A stretch of DNA of 36,621 nt, from assembly GCA_937960895.1 (NCBI GenBank), contig CALCJD010000044.1, forward strand, positions 1 through 36,621, written 5' to 3'. This stretch comes from an uncultured Spartobacteria bacterium (lineage in GTDB: Bacteria; Verrucomicrobiota; Verrucomicrobiia; Chthoniobacterales; Terrimicrobiaceae). The notes below the pieces were generated by a model. The model made no database searches. It was not told the origin of the DNA and saw only the letters and a list, made by a program, of their open reading frames with translations. Position 1 is the stretch's first letter; each line of letters begins with the position of its first letter. This document shows, piece after piece, positions 14,773 through 21,671 of this stretch. Position numbers and translations under genes: made by a program.

Positions 14773-16227
14773 TCACCCGTTGCCGGGCGCCCGCATGTGC
14801 GGAAAGAGAATGACGTCGCGAATGCTTTCCGCCCCGGTGAGCATCATGACGAGGCGGTCGATGCCGATGCCGATGCCGCCGGCCGGCGGCATGCCGTATT
14901 CCAGGGCGGTGAGGAAGTCCTCGTCGAGCTTCTGGGTTTCGCCGCCGCTCTGCTGCTCCAGGCGGGCGCGCTGCACGTCGGGATCGTTCAACTCGGAATA
15001 TCCCGGCGAGATTTCCTGGCCGTTGATGACGAGCTCGTACACGTCGACCACCGAATCGTCCTGGACGTTCTGGCGTGCCAGCGGCACGAGTTCCTTCGGA
15101 CAATGGGTGACAAAAAGCGGATTGATGGTCTTCTCCTCGACCAGCTTTTCGAAGACGTGCTGCGTGACCTCGAAGTCCGCCTCGCAATGCGAGATGTCCA
15201 GGCCAAGCCCGGCGCAGCGGGCGCGCCGGGCGGCGGAATCCAGTTCATACCAGTCCGGGATCACCCCGCGGATGAGATCGGCATATTTGGCGCGTTTCCA
15301 CGGCCGGGTGAGATCGATGGTCCTGGTCACATTGCCCTCGGCGTCCCGGTGCTCGATGACCAGCCCGCCGCAGACCTCCAGGGCCAGGTGGCAGATCATT
15401 TCCTCGACCAACTCGGCCATGGTCTCGAAGTTGGCGAACGCCCAGTAGGCCTCGAGCATGGTGAACTCCGGGTTGTGACGCCGGGAAATGCCCTCGTTGC
15501 GAAAATTGCGATTCAGCTCGAAGACCTTCGTGAATCCGGCCACGAGGAGGCGCTTGAGATACAGCTCCGGCGCAATGCGCAGGTAGAGGTCCATGTCCAG
15601 CGCATTGTGGTGCGTCTTGAACGGCTCGGCGGCGGCGCCACCGGCGATGCCCTGCATCATGGGCGTTTCGACCTCGAGGAATCCCCGCTCGCCGAGGAAC
15701 GCGCGAATGCGGCGCACGATCTCGATGCGCTTGCGGAAAACCTCGCGCGATTCCGCGTTGGCGATCAGATCGAGGTAACGCTGACGGTATTTGATCTCGG
15801 GATCCTGGACGCCGTGCCACTTGTCCGGCAGCGGGCGCAGCGCCTTGGACAGCGCGGTGAGGGTTTTCACCCGGATGGACGGCTCGCCGGTTTTGGTGAC
15901 GAAATACTCGCCTTCGACTCCGATCCAGTCGCCGATGTCGAGCTGCTTGAGCACCTTGAAGGCGTCTTCGCCGACCTCCTTCGCGTGCAGGAAAATCTGC
16001 ATGCGTCCGCTGAAATCCGAAATGTCGAGGAACTGGCTTTTGCCCATGTCGCGATGGGCGGTGATCCGTCCGGCCGCCCGGACGGGTTTGCCCTCGACAA
16101 ATGCCGCACGCACTTCGCCCACCGGGCCGTCGACATCAAAACGTCCGCCAAACGGATCCACCCCCAGGGCGCGCAGACCCTCGAGTTTCTGCCGGCGGAC
16201 GGCAAGCAATTCACTGATCGGTTCCAT
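14773..16227 (-). CDS. lysS: lysyl-tRNA synthetase, class II (LysS)
   Basis: Attaches lysine to tRNA-Lys in the cytosol. The 484-residue length matches bacterial LysS. An N-terminal OB-fold anticodon-binding domain (about 50-150; GRITAHRDMGKSQFLDI) precedes the class II catalytic core with motif 1 (FLEVETPMMQ), motif 2 (FRNEGISRRHNPEFTMLEAY, exactly 20 residues) and motif 3 (GIGIGIDRLVMMLT). The start ATG at 16227 lies just 8 nt after a GATAGA -10 element, so the mRNA may be leaderless. It faces larC across a 207-bp divergent gap. Nothing unusual is seen apart from the motif 3 region, where codon choice creates a 20-bp palindrome. Confidence 0.97.
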   Translation of the reverse strand: MEPISELLAVRRQKLEGLRALGVDPFGGRFDVDGPVGEVRAAFVEGKPVRAAGRITAHRDMGKSQFLDISDFSGRMQIFLHAKEVGEDAFKVLKQLDIGDWIGVEGEYFVTKTGEPSIRVKTLTALSKALRPLPDKWHGVQDPEIKYRQRYLDLIANAESREVFRKRIEIVRRIRAFLGERGFLEVETPMMQGIAGGAAAEPFKTHHNALDMDLYLRIAPELYLKRLLVAGFTKVFELNRNFRNEGISRRHNPEFTMLEAYWAFANFETMAELVEEMICHLALEVCGGLVIEHRDAEGNVTRTIDLTRPWKRAKYADLIRGVIPDWYELDSAARRARCAGLGLDISHCEADFEVTQHVFEKLVEEKTINPLFVTHCPKELVPLARQNVQDDSVVDVYELVINGQEISPGYSELNDPDVQRARLEQQSGGETQKLDEDFLTALEYGMPPAGGIGIGIDRLVMMLTGAESIRDVILFPHMRAPGNG

Positions 16228-16235
16228 CGGAAATT

Positions 16236-16264
16236 TCTATCAGTCCCCCCGCAGCTTCGTCCAA
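16236..16264 (-). promoter_or_regulatory. predicted lysS promoter, near-leaderless
   Basis: On the minus strand TTGGAC (16264-16259) and GATAGA (16241-16236) are 17 bp apart. A start about 7 nt after the -10 falls at about 16229, 2 nt before the ATG at 16227. No Shine-Dalgarno sequence could fit. Confidence 0.4.
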
Positions 16265-16434
16265 GAGGATTTTTTCCCGATGTTCCGCCGCGGCCGCAGC
16301 CGCGTGCAGTCCCGGGACGGCGGCGGCGGCCTGATCCGCGCGGCGGGATGCGAATTTCCCCATGCCATGAGGGTCAGAGCGGAAAAGTTTTCGCTTTGCC
16401 GGCAGGGCGCTTTGGTTACGGTTTTATTCCTCCC

Positions 16435-17667
16435 ATGCGAGTTCTTTACTTCGACTGTTTCTCCGGCATCAGCGGCGACATGACCGTGGGCGCACTGCGC
16501 GATGTCGGTGTGGAAGAAAAGGTTTTTCAGGAGGCTCTCGCCGCGGCGGGCCTGGACAGGGAAGTGCGGGTTCGCTTCCAGCGGGGCATGCGCCAGGGCA
16601 TCTCGGGATGGAAATTCGACGTCGAGGAAATCCCCCGTTTTCACGCCCATGCCCCCTCGTCACAGGATCTCCTGCAACACGGCCATGTGCACGGCCGCAA
16701 TTTTCGGGAAATCCGCACCCTGATTGCAAACAGCGCCCTGTCGGACGGGGTCAAGGAACGCAGCCTCGCCGTCTTCCGGCGCATTGCGGTCGCCGAGGGA
16801 AAAATCCACGGCATGCCGCCCGATGAGGTCGGATTCCACGAGGTTGGCGCCGCCGACTCGCTGGCGGACATCATCGCCGCCTGCGCGGGCCTGGAGGCCC
16901 TGGGGGTGGAACGGATCATCGCCTCCCGGCTCGTGGAGGGAACCGGCTTCGTGGACTGCGCCCATGGGCGCTTTCCCCTGCCCGCCCCCGCCACGTTGGA
17001 AATCCTTTCCGGCGTTCCGCTTCGCCAGATCGAGGAAACCCACGAGCTGATCACCCCCACCGGCGCGGCGTTGCTGGCGGAATTCGCCTCGTATTACGGC
17101 CCCCTGCCGGAAATGCGCGTCGAAAAAATCGGCTACGGCCTGGGCACACGCAACACCCACCCCCGGCCGAATGTGCTTCGCGCGGTGGTCGGGATCTGCG
17201 CCGAAACACCCGACGCCGAGACGGATGAGGTCACCCAGATCGAAACAAATCTCGACGACCTCACCCCCGAACTGGCGGGCGCCACGATGGAACGGCTCTT
17301 TGCCGCGGGTGCGCTGGATGTCTTTTTCACGCCGGCGCAGATGAAAAAGAACCGTCCGGGTTTTCTTCTGACCGTGCTCGCCACCGAGGAAACCGCCTCG
17401 GAAATGGCGCGCATCATGCTCACCGAAACCAGCGCGTTCGGCGTGCGCATGCACCGCGCCCGGCGCCTGAAATTGCGCCGGGAATTTCGCGATGTCGAAA
17501 CGCCCTACGGCCCCGTGCGCCTCAAGCTCGGTTTCCTCGGCGACGAACTGGTTCAGGCCGCCCCGGAATACGAATCCTGCCGCGAAGTGGCCCGGAAGGC
17601 CGGCGTGAGCGTGAAGGACGTCCATCTCGCCGCCTGGCTCGGCAGTCCGCCCACTCCGGAGGGGTAA
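16435..17667 (+). CDS. larC: nickel-pincer cofactor biosynthesis protein LarC (DUF111)
   Basis: The family inserts nickel into the pyridinium-dithiocarboxylate nucleotide cofactor used by lactate racemase-type enzymes. The 410-residue protein begins with the family start MRVLYFDCFSGISGDMTVGAL, here cited as YFDCFSGISGDM, and has HEVGAADSLADI (residues near 136-147), a His-rich segment (about 73-88, HAHAP and HGHVHG), THELITPTGAALL and TNLDDLTPELAG. The frame is open for 1.7 kb upstream because of high GC, but all family similarity begins at the ATG at 16435. No larA, larB or larE lies in the window. The last bases before the ATG are TTCCTCCC, the reverse of a Shine-Dalgarno, so initiation must not depend on one. 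Confidence 0.93.
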   Translation: MRVLYFDCFSGISGDMTVGALRDVGVEEKVFQEALAAAGLDREVRVRFQRGMRQGISGWKFDVEEIPRFHAHAPSSQDLLQHGHVHGRNFREIRTLIANSALSDGVKERSLAVFRRIAVAEGKIHGMPPDEVGFHEVGAADSLADIIAACAGLEALGVERIIASRLVEGTGFVDCAHGRFPLPAPATLEILSGVPLRQIEETHELITPTGAALLAEFASYYGPLPEMRVEKIGYGLGTRNTHPRPNVLRAVVGICAETPDAETDEVTQIETNLDDLTPELAGATMERLFAAGALDVFFTPAQMKKNRPGFLLTVLATEETASEMARIMLTETSAFGVRMHRARRLKLRREFRDVETPYGPVRLKLGFLGDELVQAAPEYESCREVARKAGVSVKDVHLAAWLGSPPTPEG

Positions 17668-17789
17668 TTCCGCCCCCACACTGACTCCGGCTCCGACACG
17701 GACTCCCCTCCCCGATCAGTCCCCGGGGCCGTCCAGGCTGGGAGCGCGGGAGCAAGAGTAAGTTTGAATGCAGGTGAATGTCCTTAGGG

Positions 17790-17816
17790 AGAGGGGGCTT
17801 GGATTATTCCCCCTCT
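17790..17816. terminator. shared stem-loop between larC and lpxA
   Basis: AGAGGGGG (17790-17797) and CCCCCTCT (17809-17816) form a perfect 8-bp stem with an 11-nt loop. It lies in the convergent junction and includes the lpxA stop codon in its loop. Flanking T runs are poor on both strands (TCTT on plus), so it would be a weak terminator. Confidence 0.35.
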
Positions 17817-18571
17817 TCTTCGGCCGACGGGGCGCGATTGGCCCTGCAGACCCCCCGTTTGGAGGAGGCGATGAAATCAAAAAACACCTGGGCCGGGGGG
17901 CTCCACGTCGTTTCCCGGGCCTTCGCCAGCGCCTGCTTCGTATTGAGTCCGCTGCGATACATGAGTTTGAAGGCGCGGCGGATTTCCGACCGGACCTCCG
18001 GGGCGAGTCCCGACCGGCGCAGACCGATCACATTGATCCCCGACAGCATGTTTTCCCCGTCCGCGGAAACATACGGCGGGATGTCCTTTCCGAACCGGGT
18101 CCCGCCGCGCACCATGGCCAGGCTGCCGATGCGCATGAACTGGTGAAAGACCGTTCCGCCTCCCAGAACGGCGCCATCCCCCACCTCCACGTATCCCGCC
18201 AGAAGGCAGTTGTTGGCGATGATCACCCGGTCCCCCAGACGCACATTGTGTCCGAGATGGGTCCCCACCATGAGGAAGCAGTTGTTGCCCACCACCGTGG
18301 CGCTGCCCTCCTTGGTGCCGCGATGGATGGTGACATATTCCCGGAAGGTGTTTCCATCGCCGATGCGGGTCTCGCTGTGCACGTCCTCCTTCCAGGCAAA
18401 ATCCTGCGGAGGGGCGCCGATGACCGCGCCGTAACCGACGAAATTGCGGCTGCCCAGAATGGTGCGTCCCTCGATCACCGCATTGGCCTGCACAACGCAA
18501 TGGGGACCGATCTCGACGTCGTCGCCAATGATGGCACGCGGGGAAATGGTGGCGGTGGGATGAATTTTCAT
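17804..18571 (-). CDS. lpxA: UDP-N-acetylglucosamine acyltransferase (LpxA)
   Basis: The first enzyme of lipid A synthesis, moving a 3-hydroxyacyl chain from ACP to UDP-GlcNAc. The protein of 255 residues is close to the usual 260. The first 180 residues are a left-handed beta helix of hexapeptide repeats (IHPTATISPRAIIGDDVEIG and onward); the catalytic histidine corresponds to H108 in THLGHNVRLG, and GGGTVFHQF is near 137-145. The C-terminal helical domain ends with an acidic tail. The ATG at 18571 is chosen over an upstream TTG because it overlaps the radC stop as ATGA. No lpxD, fabZ or lpxB is adjacent, so the usual lipid A cluster is broken up here. Confidence 0.95.
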   Translation of the reverse strand: MKIHPTATISPRAIIGDDVEIGPHCVVQANAVIEGRTILGSRNFVGYGAVIGAPPQDFAWKEDVHSETRIGDGNTFREYVTIHRGTKEGSATVVGNNCFLMVGTHLGHNVRLGDRVIIANNCLLAGYVEVGDGAVLGGGTVFHQFMRIGSLAMVRGGTRFGKDIPPYVSADGENMLSGINVIGLRRSGLAPEVRSEIRRAFKLMYRSGLNTKQALAKARETTWSPPAQVFFDFIASSKRGVCRANRAPSAEEEGE

Positions 18572-19257
18572 AAACAACCGGCGTCGCGAAAGCTGAAATA
18601 CGGATGACGGCCTCCGGCGGGAGTGCCGATGATGATGTGGTCGAGGAACCGGATCTGAAGCAGGGCGGCCGCCTCACGCAACTGGCGGGTCAACCGGTGG
18701 TCGGCCTGGCTCGGTGTCGGGTCGCCCGAGGGATGGTTGTGGATCAGAATCAGCGCGTAGGCGGAATGGACGATGGCCGGACGGAAGATCTCCCGCGGAT
18801 GGGCCACGCATTCGTTGAGCGAACCCACGGCGATCGCCTCGAGGCGGATGAGGCGCAGCTTGGTGTCGAGCAACACCGCCTTCACCACCTCGCGGTCCAT
18901 GGCCTGAAATTCCGGCCCGAAGGTGGAATAAATCGCCTCCGCGCTGTCGAGTACGGGCCGGGGCTCCCCGCCCCGGGCCAGACGCCGGCCCAGTTCGCAG
19001 GCGGCCGCAAGGTGCGCCGCCTTGGCGGGACCGATGCCCAGTCCGCTGCCGGCGATCTCCGCCGGACTGCAGCGGGCCAGCGCGCCGAGCGACCCCTTGG
19101 ATTTCAGGAGCTCGGCGGCCAGCGTGATGGCGCTTTTTCCGCGCACCCCCGTGCGCAGGAAAATCGCAATCAACTCCGCGTCCGTGAGACTGCCGGCGCC
19201 ACGCGCCAGAAGCTTTTCCCGGGGACGGTCGTCGGATGGCAATTCGCGGATGCGCAC
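18568..19257 (-). CDS. radC: RadC-family JAB-domain protein
   Basis: A 229-residue RadC homologue, full length for the family. An N-terminal helix-hairpin-helix region (GSGLGIGPAKAAHLAAACELGRR, cited as GIGPAKAAHLAAACELG) precedes the JAB/MPN metalloprotease-like domain with the zinc motif HNHPSGDPTPSQAD (H173, H175, D186). Despite its name, the family's role in DNA repair is not established. The start is a GTG at 19257 (protein begins RIRELPSDDRPREKLL), and a promoter lies so close that the message may begin at the GTG itself. Its stop overlaps the lpxA start, coupling lipid A synthesis to radC transcription. Confidence 0.93.
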   Translation of the reverse strand: MRIRELPSDDRPREKLLARGAGSLTDAELIAIFLRTGVRGKSAITLAAELLKSKGSLGALARCSPAEIAGSGLGIGPAKAAHLAAACELGRRLARGGEPRPVLDSAEAIYSTFGPEFQAMDREVVKAVLLDTKLRLIRLEAIAVGSLNECVAHPREIFRPAIVHSAYALILIHNHPSGDPTPSQADHRLTRQLREAAALLQIRFLDHIIIGTPAGGRHPYFSFRDAGCL

Positions 19258-19263
19258 GACGCC

Positions 19264-19292
19264 GGTTTACCGGGCAAAACGGCCGGCGTCAA
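19264..19292 (-). promoter_or_regulatory. predicted radC promoter, leaderless arrangement
   Basis: On the minus strand TTGACG (19292-19287) and TAAACC (19269-19264) are 17 bp apart, with 6 nt from the -10 to the GTG start at 19257. The -35 begins 2 nt after the stop codon of the prenyl synthase gene. Transcription would start at or next to the GTG. Confidence 0.4.
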
Positions 19293-19293
19293 A

Positions 19294-20361
19294 CTAGCAA
19301 AGACGCCCCACGAGTTGGATGAGATGGTCGGAGATCGACTGCAGTCCGCTGACGTAGCGGTTCACCGGAATCACCTCGAGCGAGCCCCGCGCCTCGGTCA
19401 GCATGCGGCGCGCCACCTGGGCGGCGGCGGCAATCGAACCGGACCGCGCCAGGAGGGCGGAAAATTCCCGTCCATCGATGTTCTCCTCCTCGAGCAGCAT
19501 CTTCCGCAGCGCGGCGGCGTCCGCGCTGTCGCTCTGCAAAAGGAGCAGCACCGGCAGGGTGAACTTGCCCTTCTGGATGTCGGTCCCCAGGGTCTTGCCG
19601 GTCTCCTCCTCGGTGCCGGCGAGATCGAGGCAGTCGTCGTAAATCTGGTAGGCCGTTCCGATTTTCAAACCGAAAACCTTCAGGCCGCTGATGACCGCCG
19701 GCCCCGCCTCGCTGAGAAAGGCCGACAACTCGCACGCCACGGAAAACAGCGCGGCGGTTTTCATCTCGATGATGCGGTAATAGTCGGCCGTGCTCAGCTT
19801 GAGGTCGTAGCGGCGCTGGGTCTGGATGATCTCCCCCGAACACACCTCCGCGGCGGCGTCCGCGATGCGGCGGCAGACGTCGCTGTTGCTGAACCCCGTG
19901 GCCAGCCGCAGCGCATGGGCAAAGAGGCAGTCGCCGAGGAGCACGCTGATCGAGTTGCCCCACTTGGCATTGGCCGTGGGCTGGTCGCGGCGCAGTTCGG
20001 CGCCGTCCATGATGTCGTCATGCACCAGAGTGGCCACATGGATCAATTCCACGATGACCGCCAGATCCACATGACTCGAGGTAATCTTGCCCGTGGCCCC
20101 GGCGGCGAGAAGGGCGAGGGCCGGACGCAACCGCTTCCCCCCCTTGTCGCAAACGTAGGACACATAGCCCTCCACGGCCGGATCGAAGGACCGGGCCTGG
20201 GCGCGGATACGCTCCTCGACGGAATACAGATGGGGATTGATGAGATCGAGCGCGTGGGCGAAGGCCGAGTTTTCCGCGCCGAGCGAATCGGTGATTTTCT
20301 TGACCAGTTCCTCTTGCCCGGCCGACTGATCCACGGCCTGTTCCTTGTCTGCTGGATTCAC
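19294..20361 (-). CDS. polyprenyl diphosphate synthase (IspB/heptaprenyl type)
   Basis: A trans-prenyltransferase of 355 residues that would extend FPP with isopentenyl units, most likely to make the side chain of the respiratory quinone. Both aspartate-rich motifs are intact: DDIMD (115-119) and DDCLD (242-246), and the substrate-binding GGKRLRP is at 74-80. An N-terminal extension of about 30 polar residues precedes the fold. The residues before the first aspartate motif (IHVATLVHDD) have small side chains, as in long-chain synthases, but chain length cannot be fixed by eye. The start overlaps the stop of the SDR gene by 4 bp, so the two form one translational unit. Confidence 0.9.
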   Translation of the reverse strand: MNPADKEQAVDQSAGQEELVKKITDSLGAENSAFAHALDLINPHLYSVEERIRAQARSFDPAVEGYVSYVCDKGGKRLRPALALLAAGATGKITSSHVDLAVIVELIHVATLVHDDIMDGAELRRDQPTANAKWGNSISVLLGDCLFAHALRLATGFSNSDVCRRIADAAAEVCSGEIIQTQRRYDLKLSTADYYRIIEMKTAALFSVACELSAFLSEAGPAVISGLKVFGLKIGTAYQIYDDCLDLAGTEEETGKTLGTDIQKGKFTLPVLLLLQSDSADAAALRKMLLEEENIDGREFSALLARSGSIAAAAQVARRMLTEARGSLEVIPVNRYVSGLQSISDHLIQLVGRLC

Positions 20362-21170
20362 AGTTTGTTTCTAAAATTACGAAGAATTTCGCGCGTCAGG
20401 CAGAAGGGAACCAGCAGAGCCAGTCCCACGGCGATGGCGAGAAGCGGATTCGGAATCACCCGCGGACGGTCCTTCATCACCGCCAACAGTCCGGCCCGCA
20501 CCACCTCGGCCGGAGTCGCCACGAAGGCCGGCATCGTGTCGTAATGCGCCACCACGTCCTCCTCCTCCGAACGACGCGCCTGCGCAAAAAACTCGGTCGG
20601 CACGGGGCCGGGGCACAGGGCGGTGACCGTGATGCCATACGGACGCAGCTCGATGGCGAGGGACTCCGAAAGGCTGGTCACATAGGCCTTGGTCGCGGAA
20701 TAGACCGCCATGTTGGGAAGCGGAAAGAATCCGGCCACCGAACTCACATTCAATATGGCGGCACGGCCCCCGCGGCGCATGGAAGGCAGCAGGAGGTGGG
20801 TCAGATGGGTGAGCGCGCCGATGTTGACGTCGAGCATCGCGCGGACGCGGTTCCAGTCGCTGGTCTCAAACGCTCCGTGATCGCCCAGCCCCGCGTTGTT
20901 GATGAGAAAATCCACCTTGATCCTCTGCTCCCCCAGCCAGGCGGCAAACTCGCGCCGCCGGTCCTCTTGGGCCAGATCGGCGCCATAGATGGCCACGGTC
21001 AGGCCCGGGTAAGCGGACTGCAATTCGTCACGCAATGCCTCCAGACGATCCGTGCGCCGGGCCACCAAAACGAGCCGGTGCGCATGCGGAGCCAGTTGCC
21101 GGGCAAATTCGGCTCCCAATCCCGCGGAAGCCCCGGTAATCAGAGCAGTGCAGCCTTCGTAAAATTTCAT
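20358..21170 (-). CDS. short-chain dehydrogenase/reductase (SDR)
   Basis: A 270-residue NAD(P)-dependent classical SDR. The cofactor motif TGASAGLG is near residues 13-20, NNAGLG near 91-96, and the active-site YSATK follows a conserved serine (NVSSVAGFF). The C-terminal end (about 240-270) is hydrophobic (LLAIAVGLALLVPFCL) and may contact the membrane. The frame opens upstream at 21218, but the ATG at 21170 gives the canonical MKFYEGCTALITGAS start. It resembles YqjQ/DltE-type SDRs acting on lipids or ketones; the substrate is unknown. It is divergent from the cupin gene with 14 nt between start codons, and coupled to the prenyl synthase. Confidence 0.88.
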   Translation of the reverse strand: MKFYEGCTALITGASAGLGAEFARQLAPHAHRLVLVARRTDRLEALRDELQSAYPGLTVAIYGADLAQEDRRREFAAWLGEQRIKVDFLINNAGLGDHGAFETSDWNRVRAMLDVNIGALTHLTHLLLPSMRRGGRAAILNVSSVAGFFPLPNMAVYSATKAYVTSLSESLAIELRPYGITVTALCPGPVPTEFFAQARRSEEEDVVAHYDTMPAFVATPAEVVRAGLLAVMKDRPRVIPNPLLAIAVGLALLVPFCLTREILRNFRNKL

Positions 21171-21184
21171 TCCGACAACTTTCG

Positions 21185-21547
21185 ATGATTGTCCAAAACC
21201 TATCCAGCCAAAAACCATTCACGACAAAAGATGGTTCCACCATCCGGAGCATCCTCGACCGCACCAATGCCCCGGTGAAAAACCAGAGCCTGGCCGAAGC
21301 CAGCCTGCCCGCCGGTGCCGCCACCGACCGCCATTACCACAAACTGAGCGAGGAATTCTATTTCCTGCTCGAAGGCACGGGAACGATGGAAATCGACGGC
21401 ACCACCCGCGAGGTCGGCCCCGGCGACGCCATCCTCATCCCGCCCGGCGCCTGGCACCAGATCACCGCCCGCACCCCGCTGCGCTTCCTCTGCTGCTGCG
21501 CCCCGCCGTATTCGCATGAGGATACGTATGTTCAGCCGGAGGGCTGA
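21185..21547 (+). CDS. single-domain cupin protein
   Basis: A 120-residue cupin. Motif 1 supplies metal ligands H50, H52 and E56 or E57 (RHYHKLSEEFYFLLEG), and motif 2 has GDAILIPPGAWHQI with H91. The full set of ligands suggests it binds a divalent metal. Such small cupins include mannose-6-phosphate isomerase-like and dioxygenase-like proteins; no substrate is evident. Two adjacent cysteines (CCCAPP near 104-106) are unusual. The start lies 14 nt from the divergent SDR gene, so the two promoters must overlap. Confidence 0.85.
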   Translation: MIVQNLSSQKPFTTKDGSTIRSILDRTNAPVKNQSLAEASLPAGAATDRHYHKLSEEFYFLLEGTGTMEIDGTTREVGPGDAILIPPGAWHQITARTPLRFLCCCAPPYSHEDTYVQPEG

Positions 21548-21584
21548 ACATGCGAGTGACGAGGGAAAGTGAGGGGGAAACGGG

Positions 21585-21611
21585 GGCCGGTTGAGGGATC
21601 ATCAACCGGTT
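21585..21611 (+). terminator. hairpin after the cupin gene
   Basis: CCGGTTGA (21587-21594) and TCAACCGG (21602-21609) form a perfect 8-bp stem with a 7-nt loop, extendable by two G-T pairs, 40 nt after the cupin stop. Only two Ts follow, so intrinsic termination would be weak. Confidence 0.45.
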
Positions 21612-21654
21612 CCCGACGGAAACAGCCTCCTCCCCTCTGACGCTCCCAATCCCT

Positions 21655-21671
21655 CCGTCGCACAGCGACGG
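21655..21671 (-). terminator. compact hairpin directly after the PBP2 stop
   Basis: CCGTCGC and GCGACGG pair around a 3-nt loop, starting at the base after the PBP2 stop codon on the minus strand. There is no T tract. Confidence 0.35.

Noticed and set aside
14873..14892. Perfect 20-bp palindrome inside lysS
   Set aside because: It encodes the conserved Met-Pro-Pro-Ala-Gly-Gly stretch before motif 3, using the GC-rich codons preferred here. Codon choice explains the symmetry without a regulatory role.
14671..16434. Long open frame on the plus strand running through lysS into larC
   Set aside because: The first 588 codons are antisense to lysS and the RelE-like/lysS gap, and have no family-like features. 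Only the part from 16435 resembles LarC.
17668..17789. Possible small RNA or tRNA in the larC-lpxA gap
   Set aside because: No tRNA-like cloverleaf or TTC-loop sequence is seen; only the stem-loop at 17790-17816 could be supported.
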